From NCBI RefSeq assembly GCF_004114915.1, contig NZ_CP022220.1:248001-312000 (forward strand): a stretch of 64,000 nt of DNA. The letters are read 5' to 3'. Below are positions 18,201 to 27,263 of the stretch, one piece after another (the stretch's first letter is position 1; each line of letters begins with the position of its first letter). Source of the DNA: Bradyrhizobium guangxiense (lineage in GTDB: Bacteria; Pseudomonadota; Alphaproteobacteria; Rhizobiales; Xanthobacteraceae). The notes below the pieces were generated by a model. That model was not told the DNA's origin. It did not search any database and worked only from the letters and a program-made list of their open reading frames with translations. A program made the translations under genes and the position numbers.

Positions 18201-19046
18201 CTACTGCTTACAAAGAGTATCGAGCTTGACGTCGGCCGCCGGCACTTCGTTCTGCGTCATGCCGTACTTTTTCAGGATCTCAACATATTCCGAAGAATGC
18301 ACGATCTTGAGCATCTCGGCATTAAATGCGTCCCGAAGCTCCGAATCCTCCTTACGGAAGGCAAATGCGCCGTAGTCTTGCTTCGGCTTGCCATCTATGA
18401 GCAGGCCCGTGTATGGTTCGGCGACTTCCAGGGTCGGATCGTTCTTTGCGTTCCAGCGTGCAGTTACCGATATAAGCAATGCCCCGTCGATCCTGCCCGC
18501 TTTCAGGCTCGCGACATTGGAGGGGATGTCCGGAAAACGCGTGATTTGGCTATCCTTCACGCCGGCCTTGACTGCATTCTGTGTCGGCTGGCCACTTATG
18601 TTGCCACCAACCTTGATGTCCTCGTGTTTGACGATGTCGTCAAGACTATGGATTTGCTTGGGATTGCCTTTGCGAACGAGAAGACCTTCCTGAACGGTGA
18701 AGTTGGGCTCGGTGAAGAGAACCTGAAGGCAGCGCGCGGGAAGGATATAGAGTCCGGTCGCGATAAAATCGAAACGTTTGGCTTGAAGTCCCGGGATGAG
18801 CGATCCGAACGCAACCACCGTTCCTTCGATCCGCTCTACTCCAAGGCGGTTGAATGCGAGCTTTGCGAGATCGTAGTCTGACCCGGCCAATGATCCATCG
18901 GCCTGCTTGAACGCGAAGGGCGGCTCGTTGCTGAAGCCGAGGGTAAGGCCGCTCTTCTTTGCGTCGTCCAGCCTGGCACCGGCAAAACTCGATGACGAGA
19001 AAGTCAGGAAAGCGAGTGCTAGAAAAATATGCAAAGTTCGTAGCAT
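18201..19046 (-). CDS. Amino-acid/ectoine-type ABC transporter substrate-binding protein (EhuB-like)
   Basis: 281 aa from the ATG at 19046 (GAGG 6 bp upstream); starts up to 19085 are possible. Signal peptide LRTLHIFLALAFLTFSSSSFA with cleavage near residue 22. The mature part shows LTLGFSNEPPFAF and VVAFGSLIPGLQAKRFDFIATGLYILPARC. The second of these closely resembles the EhuB group of family-3 binding proteins, which carry ectoine or hydroxyectoine. Compatible solutes or polar amino acids are therefore the best guess. No ectoine-degradation genes are nearby, so the cargo is open. Confidence 0.85.
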   Translation of the reverse strand: MLRTLHIFLALAFLTFSSSSFAGARLDDAKKSGLTLGFSNEPPFAFKQADGSLAGSDYDLAKLAFNRLGVERIEGTVVAFGSLIPGLQAKRFDFIATGLYILPARCLQVLFTEPNFTVQEGLLVRKGNPKQIHSLDDIVKHEDIKVGGNISGQPTQNAVKAGVKDSQITRFPDIPSNVASLKAGRIDGALLISVTARWNAKNDPTLEVAEPYTGLLIDGKPKQDYGAFAFRKEDSELRDAFNAEMLKIVHSSEYVEILKKYGMTQNEVPAADVKLDTLCKQ

Positions 19047-19182
19047 GTGTTTCCTCATCTGTCTCGAATGCGTCGCCATTGACACACCGGCATCTCTTTT
19101 GGCTTCTGCTCAGTTTGGATTGAGCCAGACTCGCATCCTACATATCTGAAGGGTTATTCGGAACCGCAGCAATTCAATTAGC

Positions 19183-19198
19183 GTAATGGATGCATTAC
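19183..19198. promoter_or_regulatory. Palindrome upstream of the EhuB-like operon
   Basis: GTAATG, spacer GATG, CATTAC; a third GTAAT follows at about 19204. It lies some 140 bp before the binding-protein start and downstream of the LysR stop. The AT-rich palindrome is a plausible site for the LysR (19324-20313) or TrmB-like regulator encoded next to it. Confidence 0.45.
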
Positions 19199-19323
19199 TT
19201 GCTGTAATATCGAGGACGCGCGACTTGCCGGATCCTCCCGATTCCTCAGGAAAACGTGGTCAAGTTGGCTGTGCGTACCGCCGCGACCCGCGCGTCTACA
19301 GCACTGCACGGAAGAAGTGCAAT

Positions 19324-20313
19324 TTATCGAATTGTTTGCCCTTGCACGAATTCGAACCGCCCCATCAAATTCTCCAGAGTGCTCCTCACGATTTCGGAAA
19401 ACCGGACCGCCTGCGCCGTCTTCTTCGAATGGCGCGGATAGACGAAAGCATAGTTGAGCCTTGCCGACGTCTTGCAAGGGCGAACCACGACATCTCGCTC
19501 TGCTAGCAGCGCTGCGCTGAATGGATCCGATATCGACACACCCATTCCGGCTCCCACCATTTGGCACGCGATGAACGCCGACGACACTTCAACCCAAATG
19601 TTCGCGGCAAGGCCAGCTTGTACGTACATTCCATCAACGATCTGCCGCAACAACGTCGTCCGGTCCAGCGCAATAAAACGGTCCTCGATCAGATCACTGG
19701 GGAGAATCGTCTTATTCGCCGCAAGTGGATGATCGGGATGAAGCACCGCAACGGGAACCAATTCGGCGAAGGAATGCGACGTCAACATTTCAAATTGAGT
19801 CGGGAGCATTACTATCCCAACGTCGAACCTAAGTCCCGAAGCCCAACGTTCGACTTCGCGTCTTTCCCTGACTTCCAAAGAAATCGAAACACTCGGAAAC
19901 TCCTTCGAAAATTGGGCCAGTGCCGGCACGAGTAGACTTCGGGCGAGTTGTGGCATTGCCACGATCCGAAGGCGACCGCCTCGATTGGCGCGGATTTCTT
20001 TGCCGATGCGGGTAAGATCGTCGATATCCAGCAGGATACGCTCGCATTCCCGCGAGAAGGCTTCTCCTTGAGGAGTCGGAACCAGGCGCCCACCAAGCCG
20101 GTTGAAGAGCTTGAATCCCAGCTCCGCTTCAAGGGCAGACAGCGAACGGCTTACCGCTGGTTGGGTCAAATGAAGTCGAGTTGCGGCCCCGGTGACCGAA
20201 CCGGTCACGATTACACTATGCAGCGCGCGCAACTTTTGAAGGTTCAAAGCCAACTCCCCCTTAAGATTGCTGCTCCTTGCAGGCGCGCGAAACACGCCGG
20301 CGAAGCGTGCCAA
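19324..20313 (-). CDS. LysR-family transcriptional regulator
   Basis: 329 aa from the ATG at 20313. A TTG at 20247 (giving LNLQKLRALHSV) has a better GGGGAG ribosome site and would give 307 aa, the usual family size. HTH: GSVTGAATRLHLTQPAVSRSLSALEAELGFKLFNR. Effector domain with LRIVAMPQLARSLLVPAL from about 113. It lies upstream of the EhuB-like operon in the same direction and only 17 bp after the TrmB-like gene, so two regulators are probably co-transcribed ahead of the transporter they may control. Confidence 0.9.
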   Translation of the reverse strand: MARFAGVFRAPARSSNLKGELALNLQKLRALHSVIVTGSVTGAATRLHLTQPAVSRSLSALEAELGFKLFNRLGGRLVPTPQGEAFSRECERILLDIDDLTRIGKEIRANRGGRLRIVAMPQLARSLLVPALAQFSKEFPSVSISLEVRERREVERWASGLRFDVGIVMLPTQFEMLTSHSFAELVPVAVLHPDHPLAANKTILPSDLIEDRFIALDRTTLLRQIVDGMYVQAGLAANIWVEVSSAFIACQMVGAGMGVSISDPFSAALLAERDVVVRPCKTSARLNYAFVYPRHSKKTAQAVRFSEIVRSTLENLMGRFEFVQGQTIR

Positions 20314-20330
20314 TCGCCGCGACAGACGCG

Positions 20331-21260
20331 TTAGATCTTTTCTTCTTTCAGCTTGGATTTTTTCTCAACTCGACTCGCGGTAAGCCCTAGAAGGCTTTCC
20401 AGCGCCGCAACTTGCGGTGCGGGAAGATACTTCCTTCGAAGCTCGATAATAGCGGGGCCGAACGTCTTCTGGATCGGTTGCCCGAACATTTCGAATATTT
20501 CCGCGAAGTAGATCTCGTGCCGCAATAGGGAGTCAGCAAGATTAACTATCGGCTTATTTCGCGTGTAGGAGCCGCCTTGCGCACGAATCTCCGCCACCAG
20601 AGCTTCTTCGAAATCCACTGTAAGGGTTACAAGATGCGGTGCGATTCCCACGGGAATGCCGTTTCCCTCGTGGAGATAAGTTCGCGACTTCGCACCGAAT
20701 TGAAACTTCTCGACTTGAGTCCCGAAAAGGATGATGAGAATCGCAACCCCGCGGTCTGCAGCACGTCGAAGCGCGTCGCGGTGCGGCAGCAGTATTTTCT
20801 CTTCTGTTTTTACCCAAATGTGTGATTTCGCTCCGTCGATCATAGCCTCCATCTTGGCGGCGATCGCGTCCTCGCCGTTAATGGTCCATACGTAGCCACC
20901 GTCGTTGGACTGTGAAACAGCCGGAATCGTTCGGATCAACTTTGCGCAGCGCTTGCTCGTCGCTGTCGCAATTCGCTCAAACAGAACCTGGGGCGCTACC
21001 GCCACATACCGCAGTGGAGTTTCGGAGATCGGTTGAGCCGCCTCCTTCTTTGCCAGACTCTCGAGGACAGAATATGCGTTCGCCTTGGGTAAGCCTGCAA
21101 GTTTGGCTACTTCGTAGGCAGTCGCCTGCGAAAGCTCATAGAGCGCGAGGTAGGCACGCGCTTCGTACTCGCTAAAACCCAGAGCGAGCAAGTCTGGCAT
21201 CAACTCACTTAGATTAGCTTGCTTATCGCCGCTCACCCGATTTTTCCTGATTTGAGCCAA
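20331..21260 (-). CDS. TrmB-family transcriptional regulator
   Basis: 309 aa. N-terminal winged helix at about 25-90 (LGFSEYEARAYLALYELSQATAYEVAKLAGLPKANAYSVLESL) is the TrmB signature. The C-terminal part (about 110-280) is the PLD-like/sensor region, with IWVKTEEKILLPHRDALRRAADRGV. TrmB regulators are commonest in archaea, sensing sugars, but a group of them accompanies amino-acid or amine catabolism in proteobacteria. Precedes the LysR gene. Confidence 0.85.
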   Translation of the reverse strand: MAQIRKNRVSGDKQANLSELMPDLLALGFSEYEARAYLALYELSQATAYEVAKLAGLPKANAYSVLESLAKKEAAQPISETPLRYVAVAPQVLFERIATATSKRCAKLIRTIPAVSQSNDGGYVWTINGEDAIAAKMEAMIDGAKSHIWVKTEEKILLPHRDALRRAADRGVAILIILFGTQVEKFQFGAKSRTYLHEGNGIPVGIAPHLVTLTVDFEEALVAEIRAQGGSYTRNKPIVNLADSLLRHEIYFAEIFEMFGQPIQKTFGPAIIELRRKYLPAPQVAALESLLGLTASRVEKKSKLKEEKI

Positions 21261-22018
21261 GCAGCGCCCCCACCCGTCGACAAGAAGTGCTTTGCCTCAG
21301 TTGATCAATTCGCCTTCGAAGCTTGATTGTCACGCCCTAGCTGACCATTCCGACGTAGCTCCTTGCCGCTCGACGCCGTCGGCGCTCAATTTTGATAGAA
21401 GCGCAAGTCTTTGATATCCAGCGGGCAAAGCGAAACTAACATGGGTAGCAGCCTTTATGACTATGGCTTTCGTGTCAAGTGCATGACTTGATCGCGATGG
21501 CGCGTTCGACCAGATCGCGCCCAGCCGATCGCAAAGCCAGCCAAAGCGAGCGCTCGAGATGAGATGGCCACAATCATCGACCTAATCAGGCCCACCCGAC
21601 TCGCCAGATTTTCCGGAGAGCGGACTGGGGGCACAGTCTCAGCCTCCAAGCAACAGAGGACCCTGCCCAAAATATCCTGTCGGGGCGCCCCCTCGGAGAA
21701 CATATTCCCATTACGGCCGCTCAAAACGAGACCTCGCTACCATTGCATCCAACGGCCAACCACCAATAATTTGCGCGTCGGCACAAGAACCGCGATGGGA
21801 TGTCCTGACTACGGACCCCTCGGACGTTGATCGGATTGCAGTGCAGCAGACATCTGGCGAACTGTCTCGCTATCTATGGTGGATCGGATAAGTTGCTCTC
21901 TGGATGTTGCTGACGCAAACTGGGTTTATCTCGCGCCGCTCGCCTTTTTTGATCCGCCGTCACGTCCAGCAAAGCCTTCCGAATGACGAGACGATCCCGC
22001 GACTCCATCATATTGATG
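21261..22018. other. 758-bp region with no recognised gene
   Basis: Short opposing frames at 21461-21724 (minus) and 21564-21830 (plus) overlap each other. Neither resembles a known family, has a good ribosome site, or shows domain-like composition. The stretch may hold the promoter of the TrmB-like gene at its left edge; the rest looks like decayed sequence. Confidence 0.5.
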
Positions 22019-22909
22019 TCATGGGGCGACACCTATGATTCGCTCAAAGGCAATCGCGGCAGGAATTTTGGTTCGTCCCCGTACTTCCACGTGCCAAAGC
22101 GTGCGCGATATCTGCAGATCCTTCATTTTTATCGCCTTGAGCCGGCCAAGCTTGATCTGATCGCCAATGGTTGATGTTGAGACGATCGAGACACCAAGAC
22201 CGCATGCGACAACTTGCTTGATCGCTTCCGTGCTGCCGATTTCGAGGGTTTTGCGCGGCCGCACGCCATGGTTCAACAGCGCCTGCGCGACGATCTCCCG
22301 TGAGCCGGAGCCTGGTTCCCGAACGATCAGGATTTCATCTTCGAGGGCCGCCGCATACACGTGATTTTCCGATAATGCGAAGGCGTGAGTCGGACCTGCT
22401 ATCAGGCTCATCATGTCCGTCCGCCAGGCCGTACTGACGAGATCATCGTCTTCGACCGGTCCTTCCACGAGGGCGATCTCTATTTCATGCGCGCGCATCA
22501 TTCCGGCAATATCCCGCGTGTTGGCGCTTACCAGATGCACATCGATGCTCGGATACCTGCGCCGGAAGCTGCCTATGTACTCAGCGATCATGTAGGTCGC
22601 GATCGTGGTGCTTGCCCCGATGTGAAGCGATCCGCTCGCGAGGTTGCGCAGCGACGACAGTTCCTCTTCGGCGGCCCGCTCGGCAGCGAACAGATTTTCT
22701 GCGTGCCTGAGAAGTGCCCGCCCCTCGCGGGTCGTACGTACTCCTTTCGATGTACGATCCAGCAAGCGACAGCCCACTTGCAGTTCGAAATCGCGTACTC
22801 CTTTCGAGACCGCGGGCTGGCTAACGCGCAAGATGTCCGCTGCTCGCGAAAAGCTTCCAGCCTCAGCGACGGTGGTAAAGAAGCGGAGGAAATGCAAATT
22901 CATTGGCAT
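22019..22909 (-). CDS. LysR-family transcriptional regulator (YeiE/CysB-like group)
   Basis: 296 aa. HTH from residue 1: LHFLRFFTTVAEAGSFSRAADILRVSQPAVSKGVRDFE. Effector domain with LHIGASTTIATYMIAEYIGSFRRRYPSIDV at about 94-123, then GPTHAFAL and VREPGSGSREIVAQAL. Diverges from a YeiH-type membrane protein, the same arrangement as the yeiE-yeiH pair of enterobacteria, so it probably controls that gene. Confidence 0.9.
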   Translation of the reverse strand: MPMNLHFLRFFTTVAEAGSFSRAADILRVSQPAVSKGVRDFELQVGCRLLDRTSKGVRTTREGRALLRHAENLFAAERAAEEELSSLRNLASGSLHIGASTTIATYMIAEYIGSFRRRYPSIDVHLVSANTRDIAGMMRAHEIEIALVEGPVEDDDLVSTAWRTDMMSLIAGPTHAFALSENHVYAAALEDEILIVREPGSGSREIVAQALLNHGVRPRKTLEIGSTEAIKQVVACGLGVSIVSTSTIGDQIKLGRLKAIKMKDLQISRTLWHVEVRGRTKIPAAIAFERIIGVAP

Positions 22910-22995
22910 AACGCCTGCTTATCGGCCTAGATCAAAATTCTACTGTTATGAGCCCTTGGTTCTCGGGCATAGCCTTGTCGGCTGGCGAGGGACTC

Positions 22996-24054
22996 ATGGC
23001 TCCATGCAAAGATCTTCCCAAATCGAGCAAGGTAGACGCGCCTGCCGGTCGTTTGGTTGCATTGCTTCCCGGCATCCTCTTATGCGTGCTCCTGACGCTG
23101 CTGTCGATTGGAATCCAGGAGGCCGAGGAGCACATCTTCCAACATCCCTATGTTGAAGCCTTGGTCATCGCCATCCTGCTCGGGATGATGATCCGCAGCG
23201 TCTCAACTACTTCCGAGCGCTGGAAGGTCGGAATCGCCTTCAGCGCGAAACAACTTCTCGAAGTGGCCGTGATGCTGCTCGGGGCCTCGATCAGCTTTGG
23301 GGCAATCCTGCCTTCCGGATTATTTCTGATTGCCGCGATCGTCGGAACGGTTGCGGTCACGCTTGCCGTGAGTTTCGGCCTCAGCCGCATGCTCGGCCTA
23401 CCCACTAAGCTTTCGCTCCTGATCGCCTCCGGAAATTCCATTTGCGGCAATTCCGCGATCGCCGCGGTCGCCCCCGTTATAGGGGCAGATGGCGATGATA
23501 TCGCGTCATCGATTTCCTTCACCGCGGTCCTTGGCGTGCTGATGGTGCTCGGGCTTCCACTGCTCATTCCACTCTTGGAGCTCTCGGCTACTCAGTACGG
23601 GATTCTCGCCGGCCTCACCGTGTACGCCGTTCCCCAGGTGCTTGCCGCGACCGTTCCGGCAGGAATCGTCAGCACTCAAATTGGCACCGTGGTGAAGCTC
23701 GTTCGGGTCCTCATGCTAGGGCCGTTGGTGGTCGGCTTGTCGCTTGTCGCACCACGCCTGCGTGGCGAAGTCGCGCCCGGCAAGCGCATTAACCTCATCA
23801 AATTGGTACCTTGGTTCATCATCGGCTTCTTGGTACTGGCCGGCCTTCGTTCGTTGCAGATCATACCCAGCAGCGTTGCCGCCCCCGTTGCGAAGCTCGC
23901 CAGCGTGCTAACCGTAGTCTCCATGTCCGCACTCGGGCTGGGTGTCGATATCCGGGTGCTTTCGAAGGCCGGCGGGAAAGTCACGATTGCGGTGACCTTG
24001 TCTCTGATACTTCTGCTCGCGATGAGCCTCGGCCTGGTTCAACTCTTCAAGTGA
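22996..24054 (+). CDS. YeiH-family (UPF0324) putative sulfate/sulfite exporter
   Basis: 352 aa from the ATG at 22996 (GGCGAGGG upstream); an ATG at 22948 would add 16 residues but has no ribosome site. About ten hydrophobic helices with the family motifs YVEALVIAILLGMMIR, LLEVAVMLLGASISF, SGNSICGNSAIAAVAPVIGA and LTVYAVPQVLAAT. The family is proposed to export sulfonates or sulfite, or simply sulfate; the function remains weakly tested. A sulfur role would fit the ComA-like gene at 40901, but the two are far apart. Confidence 0.88.
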   Translation: MAPCKDLPKSSKVDAPAGRLVALLPGILLCVLLTLLSIGIQEAEEHIFQHPYVEALVIAILLGMMIRSVSTTSERWKVGIAFSAKQLLEVAVMLLGASISFGAILPSGLFLIAAIVGTVAVTLAVSFGLSRMLGLPTKLSLLIASGNSICGNSAIAAVAPVIGADGDDIASSISFTAVLGVLMVLGLPLLIPLLELSATQYGILAGLTVYAVPQVLAATVPAGIVSTQIGTVVKLVRVLMLGPLVVGLSLVAPRLRGEVAPGKRINLIKLVPWFIIGFLVLAGLRSLQIIPSSVAAPVAKLASVLTVVSMSALGLGVDIRVLSKAGGKVTIAVTLSLILLLAMSLGLVQLFK

Positions 24055-24128
24055 GGGCACTCTCTGCTTAACTTCGGGTTGCCAGCTGCGGTGAACATCG
24101 GGTTCACCGAAAGGATGTTGCAGGATGT

Positions 24129-24150
24129 GGTCGTATCACTTAATACTACC
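24129..24150. promoter_or_regulatory. Operator-like inverted repeat, copy D of four
   Basis: GGTCGTA, spacer TCACTTAA, TACTACC; one arm differs from the others by a single base. It lies 90 bp upstream of the CoA-transferase start at 24240 in an otherwise empty 185-bp gap. Same 7-8-7 spacing as the sites at 12588, 31597 and 44352. Confidence 0.65.
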
Positions 24151-24239
24151 CCATACAAGTCAGCTTGTTGAGGATCGATGGGGACCTCCGCGGGTACTGT
24201 ACAGGCACTACTTCCGCCTTGCATCGTTAAGTCGGCGCA

Positions 24240-25481
24240 ATGAAGGCCGTACCTAAGCAGTTCGAGCCAGAGGCTGCTGGCGCGCTTAACGGCGTCCGTG
24301 TCGTGGACCTTTCGCGTCTGGTCGCCGGGAATATGCTCACCCTGCAGCTCGCCGACTTCGGAGCCGAAGTCATCAAGATTGAGGACATCGTCTCGGGCGA
24401 CCCTCTGCGCGCTTGGCGGGTCAACGATGTCAGCATCCATTGGAAGACCTACGCCCGGAACAAGAAGAGTGTCGCGCTAGACCTTCGCGACGAGAGAGGT
24501 CGGACGATCCTATCGGATCTGCTCGCGACGGCGGACGTGCTGGTCGAGAACTTCAGACCCGGAGGTCTGGAAAAGCTGGGTTTGTTGCCCGAGGTCCTTC
24601 GAGCACAGAATGCAGGACTGATCATCGTGAGAATCTCGGGATGGGGGCAGACCGGTCCCTATCGGGACAGGCCCGGCTTCGGCACTCTGGTCGAAGGCAT
24701 GTCAGGCTTCGCTTCCCGCAACGGATTCCCTGATCGACCTCCGCTGCTGCCACCCGCCACGCTCGCCGATATGGTCGCGGGCATTTACGGATTTGGGGCA
24801 ACCATGGTTGCGCTCAGGCATCGAGAAGTGAGCGGGGGTAACGGCCAGGTTATCGACTTGCCCTTGTTAGATCCGCTTTTTTCCCTCCTCGGTCCCGAAG
24901 CCGGAATCTATCAACTAACACAGCAGGTACGCCCGCGGACCGGCAGTCGATCGCTTACCGGAGCGCCGCGCAACACATTCCGTACCAGCGACTCTCGCTG
25001 GATCGCAATCTCCGCCTCGATGCAAGTTGTGGCCGAGAGGTTGTTCCGGACTATCGGTCGCCCTGACATGATCGTGGATCCCCGATTTTTGACGAACTCT
25101 GATCGCATCAAAAACGCCGATGCTTGCGAGGAGCCTATCGCGGAATTCATTGCCGCGCGGACGCTTGAAGATAACATGAGTATATTCGAGCGGGCAGACG
25201 TAACTGCTGCACCAATCTACGACATCGATCAATTCTTGGATGACCCCCATGTTCAAGCTCGCGAAATCGTCGTTGGGTTACCGGACTCCGAACTCGGAAC
25301 GGTTTTAATGCACAACGTGGTCCCGAGGCTCGAAACTACGCCCGGAAGGATTCGGATGCCCGCTCCGGATCTCGGTCAACACACGTTTGCGATTCTGCGC
25401 TCCCTCGGCATCACGCAGGCCCGGTTGGAAGAACTGCGCGAGGCTGGCGTCATCGTGCAGGCTAAGCCATCATCCCAATGA
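24240..25481 (+). CDS. CaiB/BaiF (class III) CoA-transferase
   Basis: 413 aa. N-terminal LNGVRVVDLSRLVAGNMLTLQLADFGAEVIKIE and RNKKSVALDLRDERGR, probable catalytic Asp177 in LADMVAGIYG, and GNGQVIDLPLLDPLFSLLG. The C-terminal APDLGQHT is typical. The CitE-like lyase gene begins 24 bp after the stop, a pairing known from itaconate and (S)-citramalate degradation. The likely role is loading CoA on a C5 dicarboxylate. Its promoter region carries operator-like copy D. Confidence 0.88.
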   Translation: MKAVPKQFEPEAAGALNGVRVVDLSRLVAGNMLTLQLADFGAEVIKIEDIVSGDPLRAWRVNDVSIHWKTYARNKKSVALDLRDERGRTILSDLLATADVLVENFRPGGLEKLGLLPEVLRAQNAGLIIVRISGWGQTGPYRDRPGFGTLVEGMSGFASRNGFPDRPPLLPPATLADMVAGIYGFGATMVALRHREVSGGNGQVIDLPLLDPLFSLLGPEAGIYQLTQQVRPRTGSRSLTGAPRNTFRTSDSRWIAISASMQVVAERLFRTIGRPDMIVDPRFLTNSDRIKNADACEEPIAEFIAARTLEDNMSIFERADVTAAPIYDIDQFLDDPHVQAREIVVGLPDSELGTVLMHNVVPRLETTPGRIRMPAPDLGQHTFAILRSLGITQARLEELREAGVIVQAKPSSQ

Positions 25482-25505
25482 CCCGTAGGCGACCGGAAGA
25501 CACCA

Positions 25506-26375
25506 GTGTACCGATCTCTGCTTTATGTCCCCGCCTCATCTGAGCGCTTCATTGCAAAGTCGGCGCTTTGTGGCGCCGATGCCATAATCCTGGATCTTGA
25601 AGACAGCGTCGCGCCCGCACAGAAGGAGGGGGCACGCAATAGGCTTGCGTCGTCGATAAAACGATGCGCTGCCGCAGGAGCTGACATTTGGGTGCGTATT
25701 AATCGACCTCTGTCGGCTGCCGTCCGAGATATCGAGGCTTCGGTGCTCGGTGGTGCCAAGGGCATTCTGATTACAAAAGTCGAGGGCGCCGAGCACGTGC
25801 GGTTGCTTCTAGAGGTTGCTGAGCGAACCGAACGGGATCATGACCGTCGGGAGCCACTCCAAGCGATCGCAGTCATCGAGTCCGTCAAGATTTTGGCCAA
25901 AGCGGACGACATCGCACGCGCCCACGAGCGGGTGATAGGCCTGATGGGCGGTAGTGAGGACTTAGCGCTATCGATGGGAGCTAATCCCACTCATGAGGCA
26001 CTTAAGATACCCAAGATGCTGGTTCACATGGCCGCTGCCGGAGCCGGAAAATACTCGTTCGGATTGTTCGGCTCCGTTGCGGACTACAAGGATGTCCGAC
26101 TAATGCGCGAGCTAGCGGAGGAGGCATTCGGTCACGGAGTTACGGGTGCGACCTGTGTCCATCCTTCAGTGGTACCGATCCTAAACAATGCCTTTGCACC
26201 GTCCGACGCTGATGTCGCAAGGGCGCAATTGATCATCGAGACCGCCCGTCAGCAAACCGAACGTGGCGTCGGCGCCTATTCGCTGGAAGGCAGGATGGTC
26301 GACGAGCCCGTCGTCGAACGTGCCCGGCAACTCTTGGAGCGGGCGCGGCGCCACCGGCGTGCCGACGCAAGCTGA
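25506..26375 (+). CDS. CitE-like CoA-ester lyase (HpcH/HpaI family; citramalyl-CoA or malyl-CoA lyase type)
   Basis: 289 aa, GTG start with GGAAG upstream. A TIM-barrel lyase: RSLLYVPASSERFIAKS at the N-terminus, DAIILDLEDSVAP near residue 30, IWVRINR near 60, IESVKIL near 125 and MGGSEDLALSMG near 150. Related enzymes cleave citramalyl-CoA to acetyl-CoA and pyruvate, or malyl-CoA to acetyl-CoA and glyoxylate. Encoded next to a CoA-transferase, so it probably completes breakdown of a C4/C5 hydroxy-dicarboxylate. No accessory citrate-lyase subunits are present, arguing against citrate lyase. Confidence 0.87.
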   Translation: MYRSLLYVPASSERFIAKSALCGADAIILDLEDSVAPAQKEGARNRLASSIKRCAAAGADIWVRINRPLSAAVRDIEASVLGGAKGILITKVEGAEHVRLLLEVAERTERDHDRREPLQAIAVIESVKILAKADDIARAHERVIGLMGGSEDLALSMGANPTHEALKIPKMLVHMAAAGAGKYSFGLFGSVADYKDVRLMRELAEEAFGHGVTGATCVHPSVVPILNNAFAPSDADVARAQLIIETARQQTERGVGAYSLEGRMVDEPVVERARQLLERARRHRRADAS

Positions 26376-26429
26376 TCAGAGCGTTAGAGTGTCGGCCTGC
26401 GGTAATCTGGGCTATTGATTCACAGCGCT

Positions 26430-27263
26430 CTATGAGCGGCCAGCAAACGTCTGGCGTTCGCGCTTCATCGCCTTGTCGACTTCCGCCGACAGAAGAGCCG
26501 TAACCTCGTCTTCGTATCGCCGGACCTGCGGGTCCCTTAAGTCCCGAGGGTGGGGTAGCTTGATCGCCACGTCCGCAATTATTCGCGAGGGCCGTGAGCT
26601 CAGAATAAGCACTCGATCGGCAAGCTGAACGGCCTCTGATACACTATGAGTTATCATCACGATAGTTCGATTGGCCTCGACCCAGAGGTTTTGTAGATCC
26701 TGGATCATGTAGTTCTTTGTTTGCACGTCGAGTGCGCCGAACGGCTCATCGAGTAGCAGCACCTCCGGATCGTAACTAAGTGCCCGAGCGATGGCGACGC
26801 GCTGTTTCATGCCGCCCGACAGAGACGATGGATAGGCATTCTCGAACCCCGAAAGGCCTGTCAGACGAAGCCACTTCCTCGCCCGCTCCTCAGCTTCCTG
26901 CCGTGGCACACCTTTGATGTCCAGGCCCAGCGTCGCATTACGCAACACCGTAAGCCAGGGGAACAGCACGAACTCCTGAAAGACCACGCCACGGTCGGGT
27001 CCTGGCCCCACCACGAGTTCGTTGTTGATTAGCAGTTCCCCCTGGCTTGCCTTCTCGAATCCAGCGATCAGGTACAGAAACGTCGACTTGCCGCAACCGC
27101 TTGGACCGATGATAGCCACGAATTCCCGTTCGTTGATCGTGCAAGAAATGTCCTCCATCGCCAGCACGTTTCCGAAATACTTCTGGACATTCTTGGCGAC
27201 AATCTTGGGCTTGGTACCGGCACCGTCGCGCAGCGGGAGTATTTTTGCCGTTTCAACGCTCAT
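26430..27263 (-). CDS. ABC transporter ATP-binding protein (taurine/nitrate/sulfonate type)
   Basis: 277 aa from the ATG at 27263, which has GGGGAG 6 bp upstream and overlaps the permease stop. Walker A GPSGCGKST, Q-loop VFQEFVLFPWLTV, signature SGGMKQRVAIARAL, Walker B VLLLDEPFGALD and MITHSVSEAVQLADRV. The FPWLTV and HSVSEA wording places it with SsuB/TauB. Last gene of the operon led by the TcuA-like flavoprotein. Confidence 0.92.
   Translation of the reverse strand: MSVETAKILPLRDGAGTKPKIVAKNVQKYFGNVLAMEDISCTINEREFVAIIGPSGCGKSTFLYLIAGFEKASQGELLINNELVVGPGPDRGVVFQEFVLFPWLTVLRNATLGLDIKGVPRQEAEERARKWLRLTGLSGFENAYPSSLSGGMKQRVAIARALSYDPEVLLLDEPFGALDVQTKNYMIQDLQNLWVEANRTIVMITHSVSEAVQLADRVLILSSRPSRIIADVAIKLPHPRDLRDPQVRRYEDEVTALLSAEVDKAMKRERQTFAGRS

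Noticed and set aside
26376..26429. AGAGCG...CGCTCT inverted repeat as a terminator between convergent genes
   Set aside because: The loop is about 40 nt and there is no T-run; the pairing is too weak to call.
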